From: Planctomycetaceae bacterium | Lineage (GTDB): Bacteria > Planctomycetota > Phycisphaerae > Phycisphaerales > SM1A02 | Direction of reading: 5' to 3' | DNA length: 6,350 bases | NCBI GenBank assembly: GCA_002737585.1 | Contig: NSIA01000031.1 | Location: 2,221-8,570 of the forward strand | Shown here: positions 1 to 6,350 of the stretch, piece by piece | How positions within the stretch are numbered: position 1 is the first letter of the stretch | How the letters are laid out: each line of letters begins with the position of its first letter | Translations under genes and position numbers: made by a program | Notes under the pieces: generated by a model | The model's input: the letters and a program-made list of their open reading frames with translations, nothing else | What the model was told of the DNA's origin: nothing | Databases searched by the model: none

Positions 1-2712
1 GAGATTGCCGGCACCGCGAATCTCTAAATCGCGCATAGCAATTCGAAATCCGGCGCCGAGCATGGAGTAATCCTCGATCGCCTTCAATCGCTTCATGGCG
101 TCTTCGGTCATGACACGATCCTGCGGCAATGTCATATAGCAATAGGCACGGTGCTTGGAGCGACCAACACGACCGCGCAATTGATGCAACTCTGCCAGTC
201 CAAAGATGTTTGCATCATGGATCACCATGGTGTTGGCAATTGGAATATCGATGCCACTCTCAATGATGGTGGTTGACACCAGAATGTCTGCCTCATGACG
301 CATGAACTTGAGCATGACTTCCTCAAGCACGGACGGCGTCATCTGGCCATGACCAATCAAGACGCGCGCATCGGGAACCATGGCCTGCACTTCTGCAGCC
401 ACTTTCTCAATGTCATTGACGCGGTTATGAACAAAGAACACCTGCCCCTGCCGCGCCAACTCACGCCGAATCGCCTGCTGAATTCGGCGGGGGTTCCAAG
501 GAATCACCTCCGTCACAATGGCGCGGCGATCCAGCGGCGCGGTAGTCAAGCTCGAGATGTCGCGGATACCCAAGAGACTCATGTGCAGCGTGCGTGGGAT
601 GGGCGTGGCACTCAGCGTCAGCACATCCGCTGCCAATCGAAATGCCAACAAGCGCTGCTTGTGCTCAACACCGAAGCGCTGTTCTTCATCAACGATCACC
701 AACCCCAGGTCGGCGAACGCAACATCCTTACTCAGGATGCGGTGCGTACCGATGACTACATCCACTTTCCCGGCGGCGAGATCCGCCAATACCACCTTGC
801 TTTCGGCGGCAGTCTTAAAGCGCGACAGGCTCTCAATGCGAAACGGATACGCGCGGAATCGATCACGGAAGGTGCGCTCGTGCTGCTCGGCAAGCACGGT
901 GGTTGGTACTAGCACCGCGACTTGCCGACCGCTCTCCACCGCCTTGAACGCGGCGCGGATGGCAACTTCTGTCTTTCCAAATCCGACGTCGCCGCAAATC
1001 AGTCGGTCCATCGGGCGGGCGGATTGCATATCGCGCTTCACTGAGGCGATCGCCGTCAGTTGGTCTTCGGTTTCCGTCCACGCGAAATCTGCTTCAAATT
1101 CATGCATCCACGGTGTGTCTTCCGGGAAGCGAATCCCCGCGCTTGCCTCACGTGCGGCCTGAATGCGCAACATTTCGCCCGCCATATCGCGAACCGCTTC
1201 TTGGACGCGTTCCTTCTGCGCTTTCCAACGCTTGCCGCCGATGGTTGCCAGCGTTGGGCGCGTTGCACCCGAGCCGATGTACTTCTGAACCAAGTCAATC
1301 TTGGATGCGGGCACATGGATCTTGGCACCACCATCAAACTCCAACGTGAGGAATTCTTCTTCTCCACCGCCAATCAATTGCAGACCATGGAAGCGCGCAA
1401 TGCCATGGTCGCGGTGCACCACATAGTCGCCCGCGCCAAACTGCATGAATGCATCACGAGTAGTGGCGGCACCAACCCGCTGCACGCGGCGGCGCACTCC
1501 GAATCGGTGCAGCACCTCATGCTGAGGAACCACAGCAAATGGCTTATCACTTTCCCAAATGAATCCGCGGTGGACGTGTTGGCGCAGCGTCGCCAACTTG
1601 GCAGAGCCGGCGTGTTCGCCGAGTAACTCACACGCGCGCGCTAACTCGCCTTCCGTATCGCAGCACAAGGAGGTGGGCACCCGCGCTGACAACTCGCCAA
1701 GTTCTGCGAATGCCTGTGCAACTTCTTCGTCGAAGGCAGGAAGCGTGATCGCCGGCAACGCCACGACGCGGTCGGAAGCATTGGTTGAACTAAACCCGTT
1801 GATGTCAACCATCGCGTGACAGCGCGCGCCCAATGACTTAAAGAGCGCCTGCGGTGACAGCACGCCTTGGCCGTCGTTCACTCGTTCCCAGTAGCCGCGC
1901 CCCTGCTCAAGTACTTCCGACAATTCCGCAATGATGCACACGGTTTGCCGAGGCAGCAGTTCTGCAATCGATACCTTTCCAGCGTCATCAAGTACCGACG
2001 AGATACTGGCGCCAACCAATTGCGCTTCCGGAATGCGTCGATCACTTGCCTGCGTAACTAGATCAATCTCAAAGATGCGCTCGAGTTCATCACCAAAGAA
2101 GTCAAGGCGCACGGGCAGCGCCCCGCCCGGCGGAAAGACATCAATGAGCCCGCCGCGCACCGCAAATTCACAGGGATTCTCGATCGCCTCAGTGCGTACG
2201 TATCCAGCATCGGCCAGCCACTCGGCCAGTTCACGCGGTGCGCAACGCTGCCCGGCGCGCGCTACGCGGAGTAACCGTGGCAAGAGTGCGGCATCCGGCA
2301 CCATCTGCATCAGTGAAGGAAACGGGGCTACCAGAATTCCTGGAACGTTTCCCTCAATGAGTCGCCGCACCACGGTCAATCGCTCGGCTAGTAAATCAAG
2401 GGCGGAACCACCTTCGCCTGGCGAACTTTCAAGTGCGGGAAGGAGAACCGGCTCCGGACCAACGCCCGCGGCAAAGAGGTCGTTGAGTTCTGAAACAGCT
2501 TCGTCGGCTTCATCGATGTGCGCGGTGACCAAGAGCACGGGGCGCTTGGTGCGCTGCGCCAACGCCGCCGCCACAAACACCGTGCTACTGCCCGCTGCAC
2601 CACGGCACGAAGATGCCCCGCCCGCCTCGACATTGCTGACGAGTGGGTCAATGGCGCTCGCGGCGACAAGCCCACCAAACCAGGTGGGCGACGCATCCTT
2701 GGTGGAAGACAT
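1..2712 (-). CDS. mfd: Transcription-repair coupling factor Mfd (C-terminal end outside the window)
   Basis: An open frame of 904 codons runs from ATG 2712-2710 to the window edge. E. coli Mfd has about 1150 residues, so the terminal UvrA-gating domain (D7) and the end of the TRG region are missing here. Mfd is a cytosolic ATP-driven DNA translocase that pushes stalled RNA polymerase off damaged template and recruits UvrA for nucleotide excision repair. Visible domains in order: a UvrB-like module with a degenerate Walker A (residues about 38-44, GAAGSST, no lysine) and RGGLIDVFPPG at 186-196; the RNA-polymerase-interaction domain starting near 429 (DYVVHRDHG 429-437, EFLTL 453-457, with L455 matching E. 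coli L499); the RecG-like translocase with Walker A GDVGFGKT 574-581, DEEQ 675-678, SATPIPRT, and motif VI LRGRVGRS 845-852; then the start of TRG ending in DLEIRGAGNL at the edge. All translocase motifs are intact. There is no Shine-Dalgarno before the ATG; the start overlaps the upstream stop as TGATG, implying coupled translation. Identification is very secure. Confidence 0.97.
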   Translation of the reverse strand, partial: MSSTKDASPTWFGGLVAASAIDPLVSNVEAGGASSCRGAAGSSTVFVAAALAQRTKRPVLLVTAHIDEADEAVSELNDLFAAGVGPEPVLLPALESSPGEGGSALDLLAERLTVVRRLIEGNVPGILVAPFPSLMQMVPDAALLPRLLRVARAGQRCAPRELAEWLADAGYVRTEAIENPCEFAVRGGLIDVFPPGGALPVRLDFFGDELERIFEIDLVTQASDRRIPEAQLVGASISSVLDDAGKVSIAELLPRQTVCIIAELSEVLEQGRGYWERVNDGQGVLSPQALFKSLGARCHAMVDINGFSSTNASDRVVALPAITLPAFDEEVAQAFAELGELSARVPTSLCCDTEGELARACELLGEHAGSAKLATLRQHVHRGFIWESDKPFAVVPQHEVLHRFGVRRRVQRVGAATTRDAFMQFGAGDYVVHRDHGIARFHGLQLIGGGEEEFLTLEFDGGAKIHVPASKIDLVQKYIGSGATRPTLATIGGKRWKAQKERVQEAVRDMAGEMLRIQAAREASAGIRFPEDTPWMHEFEADFAWTETEDQLTAIASVKRDMQSARPMDRLICGDVGFGKTEVAIRAAFKAVESGRQVAVLVPTTVLAEQHERTFRDRFRAYPFRIESLSRFKTAAESKVVLADLAAGKVDVVIGTHRILSKDVAFADLGLVIVDEEQRFGVEHKQRLLAFRLAADVLTLSATPIPRTLHMSLLGIRDISSLTTAPLDRRAIVTEVIPWNPRRIQQAIRRELARQGQVFFVHNRVNDIEKVAAEVQAMVPDARVLIGHGQMTPSVLEEVMLKFMRHEADILVSTTIIESGIDIPIANTMVIHDANIFGLAELHQLRGRVGRSKHRAYCYMTLPQDRVMTEDAMKRLKAIEDYSMLGAGFRIAMRDLEIRGAGNL

Positions 2713-2714
2713 CA
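2710..2714 (-). promoter_or_regulatory. TGATG stop/start overlap, ComEA-like gene to mfd
   Basis: The stop TGA (2714-2712) shares its A with the mfd ATG (2712-2710). Upstream bases (CCTACGCTCCACAG) show no Shine-Dalgarno, so mfd translation probably depends on ribosomes finishing the ComEA-like gene. Confidence 0.7.
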
Positions 2715-3047
2715 CTGTGGAGCGTAGGCGGGAGCGGAGATGAACGCGCTGATCCGAGCAAGGGCGGCAGGACCAACTCCGCGGACCCGATCGATATCGG
2801 CGGTAGTGGCAAACGGACCACGAGCCGCCCGATCGTCCACGATGGCCTGTGCGAGGCCCGGGCCGACGCCGGGAAGCAACGAGAGTTCCGCTGCCGAGGC
2901 GCGATTGATATCGATGAAATCCGTACCGATGACAGCCGGACTAGGCACTCGAAAGTACTCAGAAACACTGCTAAATAATGCAGCAAGAGAGCATCCGAGC
3001 ACCACTACCACCGCGCCGCGGCGGCGCATGACGCTCACCATGCGCAT
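2712..3047 (-). CDS. ComEA-like helix-hairpin-helix protein with N-terminal membrane segment
   Basis: This is a small protein of 111 residues. The N-terminus is basic (MRMVSVMRRR) and is followed by a short hydrophobic run (about 11-26, GAVVVVLGCSLAAL). This may be a signal anchor. The VLGC-S stretch around C19 also resembles a weak lipobox, so a lipoprotein is possible. After a short linker, residues 44-104 form a ComEA-type tandem helix-hairpin-helix unit: FIDINRASAAEL, first hairpin LLPGVGPGLAQAIV (57-70), then GPFATTADI and a second hairpin RVRGVGPAALARI (87-99). In the family this unit binds DNA without sequence specificity, and ComEA proteins act as envelope DNA receptors in natural transformation. 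Many short homologues are only annotated as HhH-domain proteins, and no other competence gene is visible here, so a DNA-uptake role is inference. ATG 3047 is chosen because it overlaps the upstream stop (TGATG) and has GAGGA six bases upstream. TTG 3050 is an alternative. It is the middle gene of a three-gene operon and overlaps mfd by one base. Confidence 0.88.
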   Translation of the reverse strand: MRMVSVMRRRGAVVVVLGCSLAALFSSVSEYFRVPSPAVIGTDFIDINRASAAELSLLPGVGPGLAQAIVDDRAARGPFATTADIDRVRGVGPAALARISAFISAPAYAPQ

Positions 3048-3058
3048 CAACTGTCCTC
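3045..3058 (-). promoter_or_regulatory. TGATG stop/start overlap and Shine-Dalgarno of the ComEA-like gene
   Basis: GAGGA (3058-3054) lies 6 nt before ATG 3047, inside the end of the GH10-like gene. The stop TGA (3049-3047) and the ATG share one base. This fixes the ComEA-like start and suggests translation by re-initiation as well as direct binding. Confidence 0.75.
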
Positions 3059-4564
3059 TGCTGCCGCGCGGGCAATGTCTGCACTCAGCGGAGGGAGGGG
3101 CATGCGAATGCGGCGTCGAAAGCGAACAATTCGTTCGGCGGCCGACTTTGGGGTTCCATCGGTGGCAAACAAGCCGCCGTTCTTGATGCCAAGCCCCGCA
3201 TCATCGCGGAGCCGATCCCACACCACTGCTTGGATGCCGGGATTAGCCATGGCAATTTGGAAACACATGCCAGCCCACGCGCCTTGTGATTCTGTTCCCC
3301 ATGGCCGGCGCCAGAATCCAGCGCCCGGTTCGGGGTGTGGCTCGCTGGGCGCTCCGCATGCGGTGACCACTACGGGCGGCATTTCCTTGCGACTGGTAAA
3401 TCGCTCCAGCATGGCCGCAATTTGCATCAAGTCACGCGTTCCCTTGCCACGCGCCGCGTCGCCAACAACCACCGGGATGCCAACAATGTCCACCGGGACA
3501 CCCTCAGAAACCAGCGATCGCAAATAGCGAATGGCGTTCATGGCGCCGCTTGCGTCCGGAGGAATGTCACCAAACGGATCGCCAATTTCAACAAGCAGCT
3601 TTGCGTTCTTCTGCACTTGGCGAACCGCCACAGCGGCAATACGCGTGGCTTGCACCATCGCCTCCGGCGAGAGGGTGGCGGCCTCATTCAAATGGATCGC
3701 AGAGACAATGTTCCAGATCGGATTGAGCGGGGCGTAGCGGGTAACCACCTCAGTAATGAACGCGTGCAAGCGATCCTTGAGCTTTGCTGGATCCGCCATG
3801 ATGGGACGCACCCAGCCAGGAATTCCTGCGGCGCTCGCGTCAAGGAGCGGGCCGGCAATCAATTCACGTTTGCCTGCTTTGGCAAATTGCATCCACCGAT
3901 CAACCTGTTCCCACACAAACCGACCCTGGGTCGGTTCAATCAAGTGCCACGGCGTGGGCACTGACAAAATGTCAAAGTCTTGCACAAGCGCGGACTTCAG
4001 CAATTCTGGCGCCTTCTCAACCGGCACACGCACTCCAAGTGCGCGTTGCGCGCCCTGCTTGGCGTAGCGGCGGTGCAACATCCACTCGGTGCGCTTCATC
4101 ACCAGCTTCTCGCTGGCATCCATGGCTATCCCCAAGGCATCGCGGTGATGAACCTGCGCGCGATAGGGCTCATGATCCACTGTGCCGGTGACGAACATGG
4201 AACGCGCGCGTTCAAACTGCTCGAACGCCTCGGGTGCCTTGGCTGGATCAAGAAAGCCCCAGTTCTCACTCTTCTCTAAGAAAATCTTCACGCGGTGGCG
4301 CGCCAGTTCCTCGTACAACCGGTACGGCTCGTTGCGCTGCTCCAAGAGGCACGTCTGCAACATCATCGTGCCGGCTTTGCCTGCATTCACCTCAAGGCAC
4401 AAAGCGATGGCCGGCTGGGTATCAACCGCCTTGCAGACAATCTTCCCTTTGCTGAATGTCACAACTCCCTCAAGCGCCGTGTCATCGACGCCAAGAATAT
4501 GTGCATTGACGAGCGGCCAATCCCGCGCCGGCCCGTCCTCGTCGAACACCGTGAAACGAAGCAT
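3047..4564 (-). CDS. GH10-fold (xylanase-like) protein lacking both canonical catalytic glutamates
   Basis: This 505-residue protein, read from ATG 4564, resembles large planctomycete proteins usually annotated as endo-1,4-beta-xylanase or GH10. Residues 1 to about 85 look like a beta-rich accessory domain (MLRFTVFDEDG start, then GTMMLQTCLL). Residues about 85-170 are helical and charged. From about 175 a GH10-type TIM barrel follows: TPWHLIEPTQGRFVWEQVDRW (in the region 204-224, matching the family MKWxxxEPxxGxFxFxxAD), IPGWV 248-252, WNIVSA 284-289, VDIVGIPVVVG 358-368, VVVTACG 398-404, W449 near barrel strand 8, and GGLFATDGTPKSA 463-475. In active GH10 enzymes the acid/base Glu lies in WDVVNE and the nucleophile in ITELD. 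Here those positions read Ala289 and Ala402. It is therefore probably not a retaining xylanase; carbohydrate binding or another role is possible. No signal peptide is visible, which suggests a cytosolic protein. The frame stays open to ATG 4690, but that start would overlap purC. No good Shine-Dalgarno precedes ATG 4564; TACACT at 4576-4571 could be a -10 element giving a nearly leaderless mRNA. Confidence 0.8.
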   Translation of the reverse strand: MLRFTVFDEDGPARDWPLVNAHILGVDDTALEGVVTFSKGKIVCKAVDTQPAIALCLEVNAGKAGTMMLQTCLLEQRNEPYRLYEELARHRVKIFLEKSENWGFLDPAKAPEAFEQFERARSMFVTGTVDHEPYRAQVHHRDALGIAMDASEKLVMKRTEWMLHRRYAKQGAQRALGVRVPVEKAPELLKSALVQDFDILSVPTPWHLIEPTQGRFVWEQVDRWMQFAKAGKRELIAGPLLDASAAGIPGWVRPIMADPAKLKDRLHAFITEVVTRYAPLNPIWNIVSAIHLNEAATLSPEAMVQATRIAAVAVRQVQKNAKLLVEIGDPFGDIPPDASGAMNAIRYLRSLVSEGVPVDIVGIPVVVGDAARGKGTRDLMQIAAMLERFTSRKEMPPVVVTACGAPSEPHPEPGAGFWRRPWGTESQGAWAGMCFQIAMANPGIQAVVWDRLRDDAGLGIKNGGLFATDGTPKSAAERIVRFRRRIRMPLPPLSADIARAAAEDS

Positions 4565-4652
4565 CCGCCGAGTGTAGCCGGGCAGCAGGTGGTGCTCGAC
4601 ACATGCCTGCGGAAAGGCAGCAAGAAAGCTGACGGGATCTCGGGTGATTACG
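4565..4652. promoter_or_regulatory. Divergent intergenic region between the GH10-like operon and purC
   Basis: These 88 bp must hold, or lie next to, the promoters of both the minus-strand operon and purC, because the flanking genes diverge. I see no good sigma70 -35/-10 pair. On the minus strand TACACT (4576-4571) fits a -10 element placed so that transcription would start at or near the ATG, but no good -35 precedes it. A small hairpin, TGCCT (4604-4608) and AGGCA (4615-4619) with a 6-nt loop, lies in the presumed purC leader. No riboswitch architecture or recognisable operator is seen. Confidence 0.4.
4643..4648 (+). promoter_or_regulatory. Likely ribosome binding site of purC
   Basis: GGTGAT matches the downstream part of the consensus AAGGAGGTGATC that pairs with the 16S 3' end, and it lies 4 nt before ATG 4653. 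It therefore favours ATG 4653 over GTG 4644 (which lies inside this motif) and over ATG 4662. Confidence 0.5.
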
Positions 4653-5618
4653 ATGCCACAGATGAACGCCCTCCCCGGCACAGACAGCACGGCACACGCG
4701 GTCTTCGAAACGCACTTGCCCCTTGGGGGCCGCCGTCAGGGGAAGGTTCGTGACGTCTACTCGCTTCCGACCAAAGCGGGTGATCGCCCACAACTCTTGG
4801 TGGTCGCCACGGACCGAATCAGCGCATTCGATGTAGTGATGCCCACGCCGGTACCAGGAAAGGGTCGACTGCTGACAGAGATCAGCGTTGCGTGGTTCAC
4901 GTTCTTGCGCTCTCTGGGAATCGCTCCCGATCACTTGGTATCCACCGACGTGTCACAGTTGCAGACACTGGATGATGCTGATCGTGCCCTGCTTGCCGGT
5001 CGCTCGATGATCTGCCGCGCGGCGCGGGTGGTGCAGGTGGAATGCGTGGCGCGCGGTTACTTGGCGGGCAGCGGTTGGCAGGAATACCAATCGAATGGAA
5101 CGGCGTGTGGCATCCCATTGCCAGCCGGGCTTCGCCAGTGCGAGCAACTCCCTGAGCCGATCTTCACGCCCGCTACCAAGGCAGCGGAAGGTCACGACGA
5201 AAATATCTCCTTCACCGCCATGTGCGACACTGTTGGTGGTGAGCTCGCCGAGCGCCTGCGAACGATGACGCTCAATATTTACACCGCCGCCGCTGCACGA
5301 GCACGCGCGCGTGGGCTGATCTTGGCGGACACCAAATTTGAGTTTGGCTTTGCACTTGATGCAAACCATGAACCAACCGCCGAACTGATGTTGGTTGACG
5401 AAGTGCTCACCCCCGATTCAAGCCGCTATTGGCCGGTTGCTGGATACGCGCCCGGCCGCGATCAACCCAGTTTCGATAAGCAATACCTACGGAATTGGCT
5501 GCTCGAACGCGTCGCGCGCGGCGAATGGCACAAAGAACCGCCTGGACCCGTGCTGCCTGCTGAAGTGCTCCGCGAGACGCGTTCGAAGTATGAAGAAGCG
5601 GCTCGACTGCTGGCGTGA
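4653..5618 (+). CDS. purC: Phosphoribosylaminoimidazole-succinocarboxamide synthase (SAICAR synthetase)
   Basis: This cytosolic enzyme of de novo purine synthesis joins CAIR and L-aspartate with ATP hydrolysis to give SAICAR. From ATG 4653 it has 321 residues. That fits the long, yeast Ade1-like type of about 300 residues rather than the roughly 240-residue type of E. coli and Bacillus. Motifs in order: GKVRDVYS 30-37 (nucleotide-binding start), ATDRISAFD 52-60, then VPGKGRLLTEIS, CRAARVVQVECVARGYLAGSGW (the substrate-binding core typical of the long type), EPIFTPATKA followed by GHDENISF 180-187, DTKFEFG 226-232, and VDEVLTPDSSRYWP 248-261, the family signature near the C-terminus. All are intact, so the enzyme should be active. 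The exact start is open: GTG 4644, ATG 4653 and ATG 4662 are all in frame before the first conserved residues. It stands alone on the plus strand, divergent from the GH10-like operon and convergent with folD. Confidence 0.96.
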   Translation: MPQMNALPGTDSTAHAVFETHLPLGGRRQGKVRDVYSLPTKAGDRPQLLVVATDRISAFDVVMPTPVPGKGRLLTEISVAWFTFLRSLGIAPDHLVSTDVSQLQTLDDADRALLAGRSMICRAARVVQVECVARGYLAGSGWQEYQSNGTACGIPLPAGLRQCEQLPEPIFTPATKAAEGHDENISFTAMCDTVGGELAERLRTMTLNIYTAAAARARARGLILADTKFEFGFALDANHEPTAELMLVDEVLTPDSSRYWPVAGYAPGRDQPSFDKQYLRNWLLERVARGEWHKEPPGPVLPAEVLRETRSKYEEAARLLA

Positions 5619-5649
5619 TGCACGCCACGCATGACCCCGCCGGCGTGGC
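5611..5649. repeat. Three-armed inverted repeat between convergent purC and folD
   Basis: TGGCGTG (5611-5617) pairs perfectly with CACGCCA (5621-5627) across the 3-nt loop ATG. The overlapping GCCACGC (5624-5630) pairs perfectly with GCGTGGC (5643-5649) across 12 nt. The shared middle arm means only one hairpin can form at a time. The first hairpin covers the purC stop codon. Both could act as transcription-end structures for either gene, but neither strand has a following T-run, so a classic intrinsic terminator is not supported. Confidence 0.5.
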
Positions 5650-5654
5650 AACGC

Positions 5655-6350
5655 TCAGCGAAGCGCCGCGTCGACCACGTTGCGCAGCAACATGGCAACA
5701 GTCATGGGCCCAACGCCGCCGGGAACTGGCGATATCCACCCAGCGACGCCGCGTACAGCCGCAAAGTCCACATCGCCCACAGTGATTTTCTTGCCGTCTG
5801 GGCCATCGATTCGATTGATGCCAACATCAATCACCACTGCGCCCGGCTTGATCCAATCCGCTTTCAATAACTGCGGAACGCCGCACGCAGCAATGACAAC
5901 ATCGCAGGTGCGACACAACGCGGGTAAGTCCGGAGTGAACTTATTGGTGGAATGCACCGTCGCCTCGGTACGCATCAACAGCACGGCAATTGGCTTGCCA
6001 ACAATGTTGCTTGCGCCCACTACCACGCATCGCTTGCCACGCAACTGAATACCGGTGGACTCAATCATCTCCAGCGTTGCCAATGCCGTGCATGGAACAA
6101 GGCTGCGCCTGCCATAGACAACATTACCGATGTTGGCAGGATTGACACCTTCCACGTCCTTGTCGGGGCTGATGAGCGATTGAATCCGCTCCGTGTCAAC
6201 GGCTTCCGGAAGTGGTAGATGCACCATCAACGCGCGCACCGCGTCGTCGACGTTGAGTAGTAGCACGCGACCCGCGATGTCATCAGCGGACGCGCCCGCG
6301 GGAAGTCGATGCAGGACATACTCAATGCCAACCTCGGCGCAGGTGGTCGC
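5655..6350 (-). CDS. folD: Bifunctional methylenetetrahydrofolate dehydrogenase / methenyltetrahydrofolate cyclohydrolase FolD (N-terminus outside the window)
   Basis: The frame is open from the right edge to TGA 5657-5655, giving 231 residues. FolD is usually about 280-300 residues, so some 54 N-terminal ones are missing. The cytosolic enzyme converts 5,10-methylene-THF to 5,10-methenyl-THF (NADP- or NAD-dependent) and then to 10-formyl-THF, the formyl donor for purine synthesis. The window begins with ATTCAEVGIEYVLHRLP, equivalent to residues just after the catalytic Lys54 of E. coli, which falls one codon outside. Further motifs: VHLPLP at window residues 43-48, PDKDVEGVNPANIG from about 62, PCTALA, the Rossmann loop VVGASNIVGKP 110-120, VVIDVGINR, and the signature PVPGGVGPMTV 208-218. 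Ungapped numbering from E. coli puts His at the active-site position Q98 (window residue 44) and Glu at D121 (window residue 67). Both differ from the usual VQLPLP and KDVDG. This could alter cyclohydrolase activity or simply mark a subfamily. The family assignment itself is secure. Confidence 0.95.
   Translation of the reverse strand, partial: ATTCAEVGIEYVLHRLPAGASADDIAGRVLLLNVDDAVRALMVHLPLPEAVDTERIQSLISPDKDVEGVNPANIGNVVYGRRSLVPCTALATLEMIESTGIQLRGKRCVVVGASNIVGKPIAVLLMRTEATVHSTNKFTPDLPALCRTCDVVIAACGVPQLLKADWIKPGAVVIDVGINRIDGPDGKKITVGDVDFAAVRGVAGWISPVPGGVGPMTVAMLLRNVVDAALR

Noticed and set aside
2580..2604. Missing Walker A lysine in the N-terminal module of Mfd as a defect
   Set aside because: A degenerate nucleotide-binding site in the UvrB-like part is normal for Mfd. 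The functional Walker A (GDVGFGKT) is intact in the translocase.
1931..2743. A 270-codon open frame on the plus strand, and others at 295-912, 518-1162 and 1060-1626
   Set aside because: All lie antisense to mfd, whose motifs are unmistakable. Their translations are rich in Ser, Arg and Ala with no recognisable domain, as expected for shadows in GC-rich DNA.
4604..4619. Small hairpin in the purC leader as a riboswitch or attenuator
   Set aside because: The stem is 5 bp with no conserved purine-riboswitch elements and no terminator partner, so chance is the simplest explanation.
4629..4654. CTGACG (4629-4634) and TACGAT (4649-4654) as a purC promoter
   Set aside because: The spacer is only 14 bp, too short for sigma70, and the -10 would overlap the preferred ATG 4653.
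4565..4690. N-terminal extension of the GH10-like protein to ATG 4690
   Set aside because: It would overlap the purC coding start by 38 bp on the opposite strand and leave no promoter space. The sequence from ATG 4564 (MLRFTVFDEDG) looks like the natural family start.
4295..4753. Plus-strand open frame crossing from the GH10-like gene into purC
   Set aside because: It is out of frame with purC and antisense to the GH10-like gene, with no family features.

Overview
The window looks like a stretch of ordinary bacterial chromosome. It is moderately GC-rich (roughly 55-60 % by eye), densely coding, and holds five protein genes with almost no space between them. I see no RNA genes, insertion sequences, CRISPR arrays or phage genes. 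The best taxonomic clue is the GH10-fold protein followed by a short ComEA-like helix-hairpin-helix protein. Large proteins of this GH10-like type (N-terminal beta domain, helical linker, degenerate xylanase barrel) are, as I recall them, typical of Planctomycetota, especially Phycisphaerae-like lineages. That assignment is inference from family memory and was not tested by a search.

Layout: three genes on the minus strand (transcribed from about 4564 down to 1) form a tight operon: a GH10-like protein, a ComEA-like small membrane-anchored or lipid-anchored protein, then mfd, the transcription-repair coupling factor. mfd runs off the left edge of the window. Each stop codon overlaps the next start in the pentamer TGATG, so translation is probably coupled along the operon. 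Divergent from this operon, after an 88-bp gap, purC (SAICAR synthetase, long type) runs on the plus strand. It converges on folD, which enters from the right edge on the minus strand. Only 36 bp separate the two stop codons, and this stretch carries a three-armed inverted repeat that can fold in two mutually exclusive ways.

Functionally, purC and folD are metabolically related. FolD interconverts one-carbon tetrahydrofolates and supplies the 10-formyl-THF used by two steps of purine synthesis, while PurC performs another step of that pathway. They are on opposite strands, so they are not one operon. Mfd removes RNA polymerase stalled at lesions and recruits UvrA. Its link to the GH10-like and ComEA-like proteins is positional only.

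I found no convincing new multi-gene system. The points most worth a second look are the GH10-fold protein, which lacks both catalytic glutamates, and FolD, whose two active-site positions equivalent to E. coli Q98 and D121 are His and Glu.
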